A stretch of DNA of 64,000 bases, from the NCBI GenBank assembly GCA_954871525.1, contig OX940869.1, positions 27,866,001-27,930,000 of the forward strand. The letters are read 5' to 3'. The stretch comes from Parietaria judaica. Its lineage: Eukaryota > Streptophyta > Magnoliopsida > Rosales > Urticaceae. Shown one piece after another: positions 11,181-23,074 of this stretch. The position numbers and the translations under genes were made by a program. Numbering within the stretch: the stretch's first letter is position 1; each line of letters opens with the position of its first letter. Under the pieces are notes generated by a model. The model searched no databases. It saw only the letters and a program-made list of their open reading frames with translations, and was not told where the DNA came from.

Positions 11181-12438
11181 CGTGCCCCCGCCACCACAAC
11201 AACTTCACAGCCCCGCCACTGCACCTCCAACCCCGCGCACCCTTCCGGTCGCGAACCCAACGTTGCCCGGCGCACCCGCAATGGCTCCTCCTATAGTAGG
11301 TGGTAGCCTATGTTGCTTCGGTTGTGGCGAACCGGGACATCGCCGCAACGCTTGTCCGAAGAACGCCCGACCCGGGTTGTTCGCCGATGATGTACGTGAA
11401 ATTTTTGGTGACCCGATCTATGATGACAATGTTGAGCCCAACGAAGAAGTTGATGAAGTCGTAGGAGATGTAGGCCATGCACTTGTAGTCCGACAGAATT
11501 TTCTCGCCCCTCCGAGCCCAGACGACAAATGGCTTTGCAACAATATTTTTCAATCGTCATGCACAATCGGTAATAAAGTTTGCAGCTTTGTCATCGATTC
11601 GAGGAGTTGTCAAAACGTCATTGCAGAACAAGTCGTCACTAAATTGGGCCTCAAAGCGGAAAACTACCCGAAGCCCTACAAACTCGTGTGGCTCAACAAC
11701 GGCACCGACGTCACCGTCTCCAATCGGGTTTTTGTGAGCTTCTCCATTGGAACTAGATATAAAGATCAAGTTATGAGTGATATCGTATTAGTGGATGCTT
11801 GTCGTTTTTTATTGGGTAGACCATGGAAATTTAACCAACACACACTCCACGATGGGCTCACCAATACATACAGTTTTTCCTTCGGTGATAAAAAAATTGT
11901 GCTTCTCCCGTCCAACCCAACGACAGCCCCAACTCACCGACCCACCACTGCACTCCTCTCTCGGGCCACAATTGAGGAAGAACTTATCAAAGCGGGTGTC
12001 GTCTTCTCCCTCGACAAATCCAACACCAACACATCCTTCGTTGCGGAGACCATACGGCCATTCACCGACAAGTTTCGTGATGTAATTTTGCTTGAACTCC
12101 CTACCGAGCTTCCTTTGCGTCCTACCGAGCACGATGAGCTACGACGACAAGTCGAGGTAGAGTTCGAGGTCGGGGATTTCGTTTGGGCCATTCTTACTAA
12201 GGAGCACCTTGTGGCCCAAGACTACAACGGACTTACAGCAAAGACAATTGGACCGGTCGAAGTCGTTGAGAAGATCAATCCCAACACCTACCGCTTGAAG
12301 CTCCCAAGTCATATTCGCACGGTGGACGTCTTCAACGTGAAATATCTCAGCCTTTACACGGGCGATAACTCGGAGATGACGACGTCGAAAATTCGGGGAC
12401 GAATTTTTTTGACCCGTGGGAGAATGATGGCGTGTTAG
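11158..12438 (+). CDS. Zinc knuckle, protease and post-integrase fusion frame (RT deleted)
   Basis: A 426-codon open frame. Order: proline-rich linker; CCHC zinc knuckle CFGCGEPGHRRNAC (about residues 53-66); acidic linker; retropepsin-like domain with VIDSRSCQNV, where the usual D-S/T-G active-site glycine is R; the conserved FLLGRPW block; a short remnant from the start of reverse transcriptase (HDELRRQVE); then directly the post-integrase segment (FEVGDFVW to LKLPSHIRTVDVFNVKYL). More than 2 kb of pol is absent, yet the joins keep one frame. The frame ends 14 bases inside the 3' LTR. The altered active site suggests the protease is inactive. Whether the frame is translated is unknown. Confidence 0.85.
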   Translation: MPLNDNNDVPPPPQQLHSPATAPPTPRTLPVANPTLPGAPAMAPPIVGGSLCCFGCGEPGHRRNACPKNARPGLFADDVREIFGDPIYDDNVEPNEEVDEVVGDVGHALVVRQNFLAPPSPDDKWLCNNIFQSSCTIGNKVCSFVIDSRSCQNVIAEQVVTKLGLKAENYPKPYKLVWLNNGTDVTVSNRVFVSFSIGTRYKDQVMSDIVLVDACRFLLGRPWKFNQHTLHDGLTNTYSFSFGDKKIVLLPSNPTTAPTHRPTTALLSRATIEEELIKAGVVFSLDKSNTNTSFVAETIRPFTDKFRDVILLELPTELPLRPTEHDELRRQVEVEFEVGDFVWAILTKEHLVAQDYNGLTAKTIGPVEVVEKINPNTYRLKLPSHIRTVDVFNVKYLSLYTGDNSEMTTSKIRGRIFLTRGRMMAC

Positions 12439-12799
12439 GGCTAGAGCTCGCATTTATAGAAGTGTGGGACCGACGTGCCGGGAAGTGACGTATGCATGGC
12501 GTGCATGGGAGTTCCGGGATTCTTGCGGCTTTGATTGACGCTATTTTAGGATGATTGGAGACTTTTATATCAACATTGATTATCGTTATTTCCCTCTCTA
12601 TTTCAACTATTTACTTTCCGCTTTGTTTTTATTTGTTTCCTATTTTGGACTTTCTTCCTTTCTCTCTCTGTTTGTCGATTGCACTATGTATTTGTGCAGG
12701 AGGATGATTTATATTCCATCTTTGATATTGAATAAGAAAAGTGACATTAGCTTGTTGCAATTTTGCGGTTTCGATTCTTTCCGATAACCTCTCGCTACA
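12425..12799 (+). repeat. 3' LTR of the 9.5-12.8 kb gypsy element
   Basis: 375 bp, starting TGATGGCGTGTTAGG and ending CTCGCTACA, with the flank repeat TCATTTTT following. It is the intact version of the interrupted 5' LTR. Confidence 0.92.
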
Positions 12800-12807
12800 T
12801 CATTTTT

Positions 12808-13224
12808 CCTTAACCCTAATAGGCTAATCGCATAATTATTTAAGTCAACAAACAAATGATGACCGCTTATACAATTGAGGGCGTTAGTTTAGAATTTTAG
12901 TATATGAAGAGGGTGTTAATTTGTAACTTAATAAAATTTGTACCAAAAGTGATAATTTTTTTATTTATTTTTATTTGGCCGCCGAGTATTTTTAAAGAAC
13001 ATTATTAATAAAATAAATTGATATTTTTCACCAATTTGTATTTATATAAAGAAAAAAAAAACAAAGTAGCATATCCAAATTAAATAATAAACGTACTGAT
13101 ACTTTAAAGTTCAAAGACAATATATCATAAAGAATAATAAGAAAAAGTTAAAAATTAAGAGCATCTTAAGTAAACGACATGTCTTTCTTCTTCAAGGGTT
13201 ATATCGGACATTGTAAAGGTCTGA

Positions 13225-13296
<72 letters not shown>

Positions 13297-14580
13297 GAAC
13301 ATATCCTTTATTTGAGAATTTGACAAATCAAATCAAAAATATATTTTGACGCCTCAATTTTTTAGGGCTAGGACCAAAATAAAACTAAAATCTCAGTTCG
13401 GGGTCCCAATTTCAACCTTAAAATTTGTATTTAATGGCCAAAATTTTCACCCTAAATTAACCTAAGGATATTTCACACACCGTGATTTATCTTTAAAAAA
13501 ACTAGTCCATAATAATTTGTTTACTCAACAACTTGGACAAACTGGAATCTTGTTGAGCAACTCGAATCACATGACAATGATGGCAGGCCTATCTTACATT
13601 AAAAAACCAAAATAATATTGAAATAAAAAAATAATTCCCTTTGTTTGAGCATAATTCCTCAAAGTCTAATCATAAAACCCAAATCCCATTTAAGAATCAA
13701 TATAGTACAATGGCACGAACAAAAATGGAGTTGACAAACTAGTTAAGCTATAAATAATAATGTCTAATATGTTTGCAATTCTTTTCTTTTAATTAATGTT
13801 TGACTCGCAGAAATTAAAGCCATCATCATCAAATGTGGCATTTTTTGTCATGCCAATAAAAATCATGACATTTTAGTCCAATTTTATTATAATTTATAGT
13901 TAGGCAGATCCACAATATTCTTTTCAGCATTGCAATACTCTTTCTTCTAAATTTAAATCCATATTTGTTTTTACGATCAATATATCACCTAAATTGTTTT
14001 GGGATTCTTTTTGCCAAAACGAAAATAAGAACATTTCAGTTTGATGTCTTGGTGAACTTAAATTTATATTTGTAATTAAAATTTACATTCATTTTAGGCT
14101 ACATACAATCATAGCCGTGACACTCTCTTTCTCCGTTGTGATTCTTAAATGTAATGGTAGAAAATTAGTATATTTCTCGTGATTTTCTTCTTAATTTTTC
14201 TTCTATTTTTTTTTATTATTATTTTGTTGATGTTTGATGTTCCTATTCTAGCGATATATATATTTTGGCTCGACCCATATTGTGTATTTGAACCATTGGA
14301 ATGTTGATGGTGAAAATTGACTCAAATAGTCCCGTAATAATGTCGATTTGAAGAGTGTTTTCCGGTGGAAAAGTAGGGCCATGTGCTTCCATTAAATATC
14401 ATTTGCAAATTAGTAATCAATCTAGAGAAAATAGACGATGAGAAATGCAAGAGTAAATACTAATTCAACATTGTTCATCTCCATTAAAATTCCTATGTGA
14501 TCTTGTACAAATGTGTAAATAAATCATAAATAGTAAAATACAAGCTTGGATTATTAGTGCAAGTGTAATAAATAAGGAGA
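12808..14580. other. AT-rich intergenic stretch
   Basis: No coding frame or bounded transposon is seen apart from the AAT microsatellite at 13229-13295. Confidence 0.55.
13229..13295. repeat. (AAT)n microsatellite
   Basis: About 22 uninterrupted AAT repeats, likely length-polymorphic. Confidence 0.97.
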
Positions 14581-14589
14581 ATGTTTTTG

Positions 14590-15120
14590 GGGATTTGTGT
14601 TTCTAGATAGAATATTCTTTGTTAAATTAGCTATGGCCCTCGTTTAATGGAGAACGTCTTATTTTATTTATAGACCAGCTTTGGGCCTCTAATGGGCTCT
14701 GGTTACGTGAGTGAAAACTCTACTCTATTGGTTCCCTCATGGTCCCAAATCCATGCGCACGCTGACTGAGCTAGCCACCTTGTTGGGCCGTTAGGGGATA
14801 GATCCACGTGGGAAGGATCTTCGTCTAGGAAGTATTGCCGGGTTCGCCTCGCGAGTTTGCATTGGGTCGGGAAGGATTTGCCTTTTCCTATCCGAAGTTG
14901 TGATCTTGCCTGACTGGTCGTTCCTCTTCGGTTGGGAATGCTTGAGTCGAGCCGAGTTTCTTATCGACCTGGATCACTCTTGGGCAACGAAGAGTAGATC
15001 CGGTATCTTCGTCCATGTGGCAAGGGGTAAAACGGGGTTTTCCCCTGGCTTTACCGCCACACGTCATCTTGGTTAGAGATCTTGTGTTGACTCTTGACCG
15101 ACTAAATTTGAACCCCAACA
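14590..15120. repeat. LTR-like remnant
   Basis: A GC-richer block ending AACCCCAACA. On the minus strand it would read TGTTGGGGTTC at its start, with a TATA-like CTATAAATAAA near 14670, which is the layout of a U3/R region. No matching second end or target duplication was found, so the left limit is arbitrary. Confidence 0.35.
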
Positions 15121-15166
15121 TGGACTATATCAACAACAAAAATATCATAGTTGTTGTATACAAAAA

Positions 15167-15196
15167 TAGTATATATATATATATATATATATATAT
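15167..15196. repeat. (TA)n microsatellite
   Basis: About 15 TA repeats, which also formed the target site of the element that follows. Confidence 0.95.
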
Positions 15197-16975
15197 GGGA
15201 AAATGGCGGCGATAATACCGAAGTTCTTTATATTGGTGCACTTTAATACCTAAGTCTTTTTTTACGGTAATAATACCTAACTTTACAAATTGTTAGCACA
15301 AGTTGATACCTCTTCGTGCCATAATTAATATATTAAGTGCCACGTAACACATAAAAGTGTCACCTATTAATGCTAAAATAATTAAATAATATAAAACAAA
15401 AAAAAAATCAACGTGTACGGTGGATACTTTAATTACTATTCTATTCTATTTTGATTTTTAATTTATTTAGATAAATGAGGTTTAATTTGATACCTAACTC
15501 TTTAAGGCATTGCATCTGGGCCGGAATCGCTTAAAAAAATCACAACCGTATTAAACCGGAACGGGTTTTTTCAAAACCGCAAATGCATAAAAACCAGTTC
15601 CGGGTTCCGAGTTTAGGAGTTAAAAAATCCAAAACTTGGATAATAGGTTACTCAAATCCGCTTTTTAATTTATTTTTAATTTTTTAGTACTCTTTTTTTT
15701 CTTTTTTAATGAAATTTTCTCTTCTTTATATCATTTAATATTCTTATGTTGTTTCTCATATTTGTATAGCTTAATACATATATTTTAGTAAAAGATTTAG
15801 CATTGAAAACTATTTTTCTATCACGAAATAAGGTTTTTCCATTTTATTAATTAATCTGGATCCAAGTTTTAAATCCACGTTTTGATATTAAATCCGGGTT
15901 TAAACCCGTATTCAAAAATCCGAGTTTAAAACATTTAAAATCTAGATGCGGTTTTTGATTTAGGAAAACCCAAATTCCGAATTCAGGCTCTAATTTTAGC
16001 AAACAATCTGGGTATTCATGCCATTTGCACGCCTAGCCTATATGTATTTTGACAATCCTACTTTGTGATGCCTTTGTATCTATGTTAGATCACCAAATGA
16101 CCAATGGTCTTTTGATTTAAATATGGTATTGTGTATTTTGACAAACTCTTTTGTAATACAATGCCTTAAAACATCGACTATTAATTATGTACATATCAAT
16201 GCACAAACTTAATGTCAATACATAACGTCGCCATATTAACTTATTTCTAAAAAAAAATTAACATCATCAAAATTAGGGGTGCAAAATAAAAAAACCAAAA
16301 AATACGAATTTTAAACCACATCCGGACCGGTACCATTAAAAAATGCAACCATATTAAACCGAATTAAACCGCAACAGGTTTTTCCAAACCGAGTTTGCAT
16401 TAAAACTAATTCCGGGTTCTGGGTTTAGGAGTTAAAAAACCCGGGACCTGGATTATAGGTTACTCGAACCTGTGTTTTAATTTATTTTTAGTTTTTAGTA
16501 TTTTTCTCTCTCTTTTTTTTTTATTAACTTGTCTCTCTTTATACTATCTAATATTCTTATGCTATTTTTATATTTTTGTAACTTAATACGTATATTTTAG
16601 TAAAGGACTTAGCTTTCAAAACTATTTCTCTATTAAAAAAAATATTTTCCATTTCATTTTTCCATTTTATTAATTAGTCCGGATTTAGTCATTAAAGTAT
16701 CCACTATACACATTGAGTTTTTTTAGGTTTTATATTATTTAATTATTTTAGCAATAATAGGTGGCACTTTTATGTGTGATGTGGCCATTAAAATTAAATA
16801 TGGTATCAAATAGAGCCCACTAACGACGAGATTTGGTAATAAAAAAAAACGGCAAGGTATCAACTTGTGCTAACGATTGTGAAGTCAGATATTATTACAG
16901 TAAAGAAAAAGACTTAGCTATTAAAATGCACCAATATAAAGAAGTTCAATATTATCAATATTATCGCCCATTTTC
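15197..16975. mobile_element. Long-TIR Mutator-like element with internal tandem duplication
   Basis: The left end (GGGAAAATGGCGGCGATAAT) and right end (ATTATCGCCCATTTTC) begin imperfect inverted repeats of roughly 200 bp, sharing TTCTTTATATTGGTGCA and a GTAATAATA..C block. Candidate 9-bp duplication TATATATAT/TACATATAT (15188-15196, 16976-16984) is 8/9, but in simple sequence. The interior holds two diverged tandem copies (about 15540-15960 and 16340-16690), each with TTCCGGGTTC, GGAGTTAAAAAA and ATAGGTTACTC. No transposase is seen. Confidence 0.7.
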
Positions 16976-16984
16976 TACATATAT

Positions 16985-17254
16985 ATTTTGAATGGATTGC
17001 ATTTATGTATTTGAACCATGCTCAATTGCTTGTTTTGTAATTTTGGTTAAAGACAATAAGCTTGGTTTGTTACACATAGATATTATTCGCAAATTGTTTA
17101 ACATTGTTAGGATTTATAACAAGTGGTTGAGGAAGGTGACTGACTTTATAAAACACGAAAAATGATTATAAAAGTCTGTAAAGTATTTCACAATAATATG
17201 TATTGCTTGTCATATAGCAATCAGTTTGTATTTGTTTGATTTCTTTTAAGTTCA
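16985..17254. other. AT-rich spacer
   Basis: Nothing recognisable between the Mutator-like element and the SINE. Confidence 0.5.
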
Positions 17255-17271
17255 TTTCATTTCATCTTCTT

Positions 17272-17480
17272 TTTTTTTTTTGAATGGGGTGGCACTATTG
17301 GCCAAGGTTACAATGCACTCTCGCATGACTTAGATATATTCAGTGTAAGAACAGGTGGCACTATTGGCCAAGTTTACAATAATGTAAAGGGGGCACTTAT
17401 TTTGAGTCCCATGAGGGTTTGAACCCATGACCTCTTGAATAGAGGAGTGGTGGAGTCACCACTTGGCCAAGCAAACTTGG
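17272..17480 (-). mobile_element. tRNA-derived SINE (minus)
   Basis: On the minus strand it reads from GCTTGGCCAAGTGGTGA (A-box-like) through GGTCATGGGTTCAAACCC (B-box-like) to a terminal A run (T run at 17272-17280 on plus). A perfect 17-bp target duplication TTTCATTTCATCTTCTT flanks it (17255-17271 and 17481-17497). The body contains a short internal repeat, GGTGGCACTATTGGCCAAG, near 17288 and 17354. The long perfect duplication implies a fairly recent insertion. Confidence 0.93.
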
Positions 17481-17497
17481 TTTCATTTCATCTTCTT

Positions 17498-20400
17498 CTG
17501 TATTTATCAACGTAGCTTATTTCAAATTAATTTAATTTTTGTAGTGGTGAAAATGAAACAAACTTTGAATTGTGATGCCTAATTCATCCGAAACATTAAT
17601 TCAAATGCCTAATTCATCCGAAACATTATGAAAATCCAACACGAGGTATTTTAAATATTTCACGTATTATTGTTGTAAGTCTATTTTTTCGAGTAAATAG
17701 CTTGTAGCCGCTATTATAAAGTTCGTGTAGCACAAGAGAAACATGATTGCAACAATGAAACTCAGATCGATTTATAATAAAGAAGATTTTCACGCAGCAA
17801 GTTTAAAGTAAACTACTATTAATTTGTGTGTCAAGATTTATTTTTTGTGCTTAATTTCGTTTTTTATTTAAAATTTAAGTTGAAATCCTGACAATAAAGT
17901 TGTTCTCGGTATGTTCTATAGCATTGTACCCTTTTATGGGATCGTTGATGATATAATAAACACTTCTTTGGAATAAATAAAATGTTATTAATACGTAATT
18001 ACTTTAGTGCTGTTTATTAGTAGGTACGTTTAGATAAAGTCTCCATACTTTATTGCTCAAAGCAACTGTTGATTATTTAAAGGTAGAAACATTCGAAGTC
18101 GTAATCATAAAGATAAGCTAAAAAACATTTAGGAGTTGAACATGTCTAGTATAGTAATTTGTGTTTTTATTTCATATTCAATTTGAAAATATTATTCATT
18201 TTTATAAGTTGGCATTGCGCGCGTCCCACACGTTTTCTACTCTAAATACGGAAATTCACAAGCATTAATAGTATTCTAGAGTTGTACTAGAGATTAAAAA
18301 AATTCGTAAATCATAAAAAAGTAATTCAATAAAAAAAAATTAATAATAGATAAAAAGAAATTCAAGAAATTCACAAGCATTAATAAGGCTCCTTCATTCG
18401 TAAATCATTCGAGAAATTCAATAAAAGAGAAAATTTAGTCAAAGATTATAATAAATAGGTTCTCTCTTTATATTTCATTTGGAGAGCATTTATCTATCTT
18501 TTCTTTGCATGAGTTTTCAAATGTTTTTCAAACTTTGCTTAACGCATTCGGGAAAATACCACACGTAGACTTGGGAATTAGACGAAACAATTAGTTATGT
18601 AAGCCATGAAAAGGTACATGCAGAAATTGAAAATAACAGACATGCAGAAATATACTTCAAACATATAAGTAAATTAACCAACATAATAAATTCAATACTA
18701 TTAAAGTACATCACATGCAGAAATTTGAATGATCTCCCAAAAAAATTCCTAGCCAGTGCATTTATTGAAAATAATGTATAAAATTGCTATTTATTGCAGT
18801 TTTTATTTGAATAGTCCATGGAAAAAAGTGGTGTTAAAGCCCAATAAGAAAGGGTTAGAAATAGCCCATTTCATAAATTTGGGCCTCTTTTAGCCCAAGC
18901 ATGTGAATGTTATAGTTTATTGCTAAATATTTAAAAACAACAGAAAATCTTATCATCAATTTTAAAGGCAATAACTAAAAAAATATGATAAATATGGATA
19001 TTTGATAATTATATATTCAAACTCTTAAGATTTTTGTCGAAAAATATTAGAGTGTTAAATCATTGAAATTATCATCTCTAGCAAATGCTAATACTAGTTC
19101 AGAAATTATATTTTTTTACCAGATTCTAGTATTCACATATATAGTACTCACAAAACTTATATTTACATTAATATAAATAATTCTCAACTCATCTTATAGT
19201 ATACAAATTTAAAATAGTATACAAATTTTAACAGTTTATTTGGAATCAATATATGTTTTAATCAAAACATATAATTATCCAATTTAAACTAAAATTCAAT
19301 ACAATTAAATGAACCGGAATAGTAGTAATGTAATCAATTGTTACCAAAATTTAGAATGTCAATAAGAAGATTTGTATTATAGTTCAAATCTAAACCTTAA
19401 AATAAAAAATAAAAATTGCCATGAGCAAGAGCAAGTAGTCCGCCTTCCGACGACACGCAATTCACATAGCACACAGCCATGCTCGGAGCTTGGTCGCGCG
19501 ATGTTGCGACTTGCGAGGGCCGAGACTCGAGAGAAGGACTCAAAGAGTCTTGAATGTAAGGAATTAAGTATGTTTTTTTATGTTAGCATTTTTTCATTTA
19601 TTTTTAAATGATATAATATATTTTAAAAATAATCATCAGACCCCAAGAACCTTTGATTTACAATATTATTTTTCTAATCATATAACAAACAACTATTTAA
19701 TACCTTGCAATCTGCATATTATAGTTTGAAAAACACAACTAGGCAAATAATAGATATATATTATAATGATCCATTAAGAAAAACCATTATTCCAAGTCAA
19801 TATGTTTTTATTATATAGTTCTTTCTGTCGTTTTGGAATATAATTGGTTTGATCACCTGATCAGACTTGTAAGATATCTGATTCAGACTTATTTAATTTA
19901 ATAAAATATCATATGAAATAATAATGTCTTTTAAATTAGCCCTTTATTTTATTCATCACAAGTAGTTGACCATTTTAGAGAACATTTAATACGGCAAAAA
20001 CAAGGTCAAATTAGTTTATTATTCTTAAGTCATACTTTTTTTTTCTTCTTCTTCTTATGAATAAATAATATCTAGATTTAAGAAAAATAAATCTATATAG
20101 AATATTAACAAGCATATACGTATATGAATTTATGTATAAGGACCTCTATTTGCCATGTAGGGAATTTAATAAACAACATCATTAAATTATTATATACACA
20201 ACACATGTGACAACGAAGCTTATGGCTAAAACTAGTTGGGAACAACTCACTAGAAACCCACTCGTTTCATATATAGGCCATTAGTCAACCGGGTCGGCCC
20301 ACATAAGTAACATTAAAGTGATAGGTAGCGATACGGAAGAAACTCGTTAAATTGAACTTAATTTATTGATAAGTTCGATAAAATAATACTAGTGTATAGT

Positions 20401-21233
20401 TTCGACTTTAACTAACATGATTAAATTTTTCTCGATAAAATAATAAAATTTTCTGGTACGAACAATATTAATTTCTAGTATATTGGAATTCCGACAAATT
20501 TAATGAAAATAGATAATAACGTTAAAAATACTAAAGCTAAAATCAGCTGCGCCAACAAATATATAAACAAGTACTCAAGTTTAGTAGACCATTAGCTCAT
20601 TTAATTTATGTTAAAAATGTTAATGAACCGTTCGATGTTCGATATTTATTAAAAAATGTAATAAAAGGACACATGTCACCTCTAGAAAAATTGTACTTTA
20701 ATTTTAATTCTTTTATTTTAATTTGATTTTTTTGAGTCTCGTTTATTAATGTTCTTTTTTAGAGAAATATAACGGAGTTGCAAAACTGCGGTTTTTCTAA
20801 ACTTGAAAGGTTTTGCCATTATATAAAGAATATAATTACTCGCTGACGAATTTGACTACATTCTTTCTGAATACTTTTACTTCTTTTTATCCGTGATAAA
20901 AATTGAAAAAGAAGAACAAAGTCTAATCACATGCTAGTTTTTAATTAAGTGATGAAATAAAATTTTGATAATTTAAATATTTTTTTACCCGTAATATTGC
21001 AGAGTTCAATCTTAAAAGTTAAAATTTTAAATAAAGTTTTCAATATTAATGATTGAAAACATAATTATGCCAATAAAACGGAAGATTTTGTTGTTCATCT
21101 CTATTATACCGGCGGCCTGTGTAATCCGCGTAAAACTAGAGATGCTCAGCAACGAGAAATAAATATGCGACGAAGCATTTATTGCCAAAACGACCCTCGA
21201 GAGTTTTCAAACTCTAGCCGCTGCCGCAGAGGT
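17498..21233. other. Intergenic DNA, no gene recognised
   Basis: About 3.7 kb of AT-rich sequence with no supported gene. A GC-richer patch at 19430-19550 and another at about 21100-21233 stand out from the background. The second has a short open stretch (TLESFQTLAAAAE) just before the copia insertion. Neither is recognisable. Confidence 0.45.
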
Positions 21234-21238
21234 ATTTG

Positions 21239-21851
21239 TGTTGGGTTTTTCGATGACTTTTCTCAATCTCTGGTGCGGAAATCCCGGGATATCATCGAAA
21301 TTATGATCTAGAATATATTCGAATATTAAGATAAGAGATTCGATACGTTACCAGACTTTTGGTACTTTTGCCAACAGTACCAAAATAGGCCGATTTCTCC
21401 ACTGATTGCGCGCTCGGGATTGGCGCGGTTTGGATTGTGCTTCACAGATGCAAAGCCTCTAGCTCGTCCACTACGTCGCTGCGGGAACGTCTCTAAGACC
21501 GGAAATTTCCTTGATTGACAGCTAGGTCTATCTTGGTGATTATATGGCAAAACCGACGGGAACACGGGGAGAGAAAACTCGTCCTCTGTATTGCTAGAGG
21601 AGGGGGCGAATTTTCTTTTCTCTGGAAGCAGGGGATGTCGAATTTGTGAGCTCCCTGTGGCTTAAATAGCCCACAGGGTTAAATGACCTAATGTGCTTTT
21701 GAGCCCAGTAAATGGGTTCAGGCCCATTAGGTCATAATTAATTAATTAATTAATTAATTATCGGTTTCACAAATACCGTGCTAATTAAATGTGGCCGGGT
21801 CAGACCCGAAAAGTCAAACGGACTCAAATCCCGATTCGGGCATTTCCTACA
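21239..21851 (-). repeat. 3' LTR of the minus-strand copia element
   Basis: 613 bp. On the minus strand it starts TGTAGGAAATG directly after the purine-rich GTACAAGTTGGAGAT (polypurine tract, about 21852-21866) and ends AACCCAACA. It is closely similar to 34194-34785. Confidence 0.9.
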
Positions 21852-21866
21852 ATCTCCAACTTGTAC

Positions 21867-23074
21867 GAATGTAACGGGATTGGATATCTCCTCTTGTACT
21901 TTCATGCCTAGGCATGACCACAAATGATGCCGGGATCGGATATACCTCTTGCATCACTATGATCATGTCTACTTGTGTTCTGTCGTCGCATGAGAATTTT
22001 CTTTCTTTGCGAATTTACCATCGTACTCCGCTTCCTCTGGCGAGTTCGGTGTGACTCCTTCGGATTAAGCAGTGTTGGCCACAGAGTAATTCTGTAAGAA
22101 GTGAGAGGTCTCTAGCTATACATCACTTCCCCCAATCTGCAAGAACATATCGATCCTTGGATTTAAGTTAATGACTTTAACCATTTGGTTTAAGCTCACT
22201 ATTAACTTTTGTTGATGTCTTTTTCCTACAGCATCTTTACGACTCGGAATTGGACACAGACCATGGTTTGGCACATCTGTTATGTCGAGTTCCTTTTTCC
22301 TGGTACGCAGATAAGAGTATTGAACAACCAAGTTAGAACAGTTTTAACTTGTTTGTGGCCACAGATTTCTGATACTCTTATCCTTCAGGAGGCCCTGTGT
22401 GTATTTCCGTAAATTTATTAGGCAGATGATTGTTGTCTTGAATGTCCATTCCACTCTACAAAGTTCGGGACACACTTAACTGTAGTTTTTATAACTTCTG
22501 AGTTACCAGAAGCGTTTTACTACAATTAAAGTATGTCTCTTGCTAGGTAGTGGACTCATGGAGATTCTCAAACATTGGAAAATATTTGCATCATTGCTCT
22601 AGAGATTTTAGTGTCCCCTTATTGAATAAGGTTTGTTTTCATGTAAATCTCTCAGAGTGTGAGTCAAGTCCAGCACTGTTAGTTTTCCAAAACTAGTGCC
22701 TACTTTGTTTGAGAATATCTCTGAGATATCAAGGACTCTTCCTTTTCTCAATAATAAGTACCAGTCAATTATGAAGTGTCACTTTTGTCCCTTGATTTTT
22801 CATTATGTGAGATTCTTTGACTAGGGACCATTTTAGATAATCATTTCTGATTTCTAGGAACAACATTTCATTTTGTAGATGTCAATGATTAAATAAACTT
22901 TAATATTGAAATGAACATGAAAAGATGAAACTTGCCTTTATTGAAATTAAATTGTGCTCTAAACAAATAAAATTAATATAAATTATTTGTTCCTGAACTT
23001 ATATTAGTTCATGTTTAAATGCAGACTACAACAATCTAAAGGTTTTGGATCCCTATAGATTTTGTATGACGTAT
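21867..23074 (-). other. Long 3' spacer between pol and 3' LTR
   Basis: About 1.2 kb inside the copia element with no supported coding frame. Copia elements normally have a short gap here, so it could be a decayed extra frame or a lineage-specific non-coding tail. Confidence 0.5.

Larger units (their letters stand above)
9546..12799 (+). mobile_element. Internally deleted Ty3/gypsy-type LTR retrotransposon
   Basis: LTRs are 9546-10373 (about 374 bp once its insertion is removed) and 12425-12799 (375 bp). Both start TGATGGCGTGTTAGG and end GCTACA. A primer-binding site for initiator tRNA-Met follows the first. The flanks share TCATTTTT (9538-9545 and 12800-12807), longer than the usual 5 bp; the 3' LTR end is ambiguous by 3 bases. 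The interior encodes Gag with a zinc knuckle, a protease with altered active site, and the segment after integrase. Reverse transcriptase core, RNase H and integrase core are missing, so movement would need an autonomous relative. Gag carries frameshifts. Confidence 0.9.
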
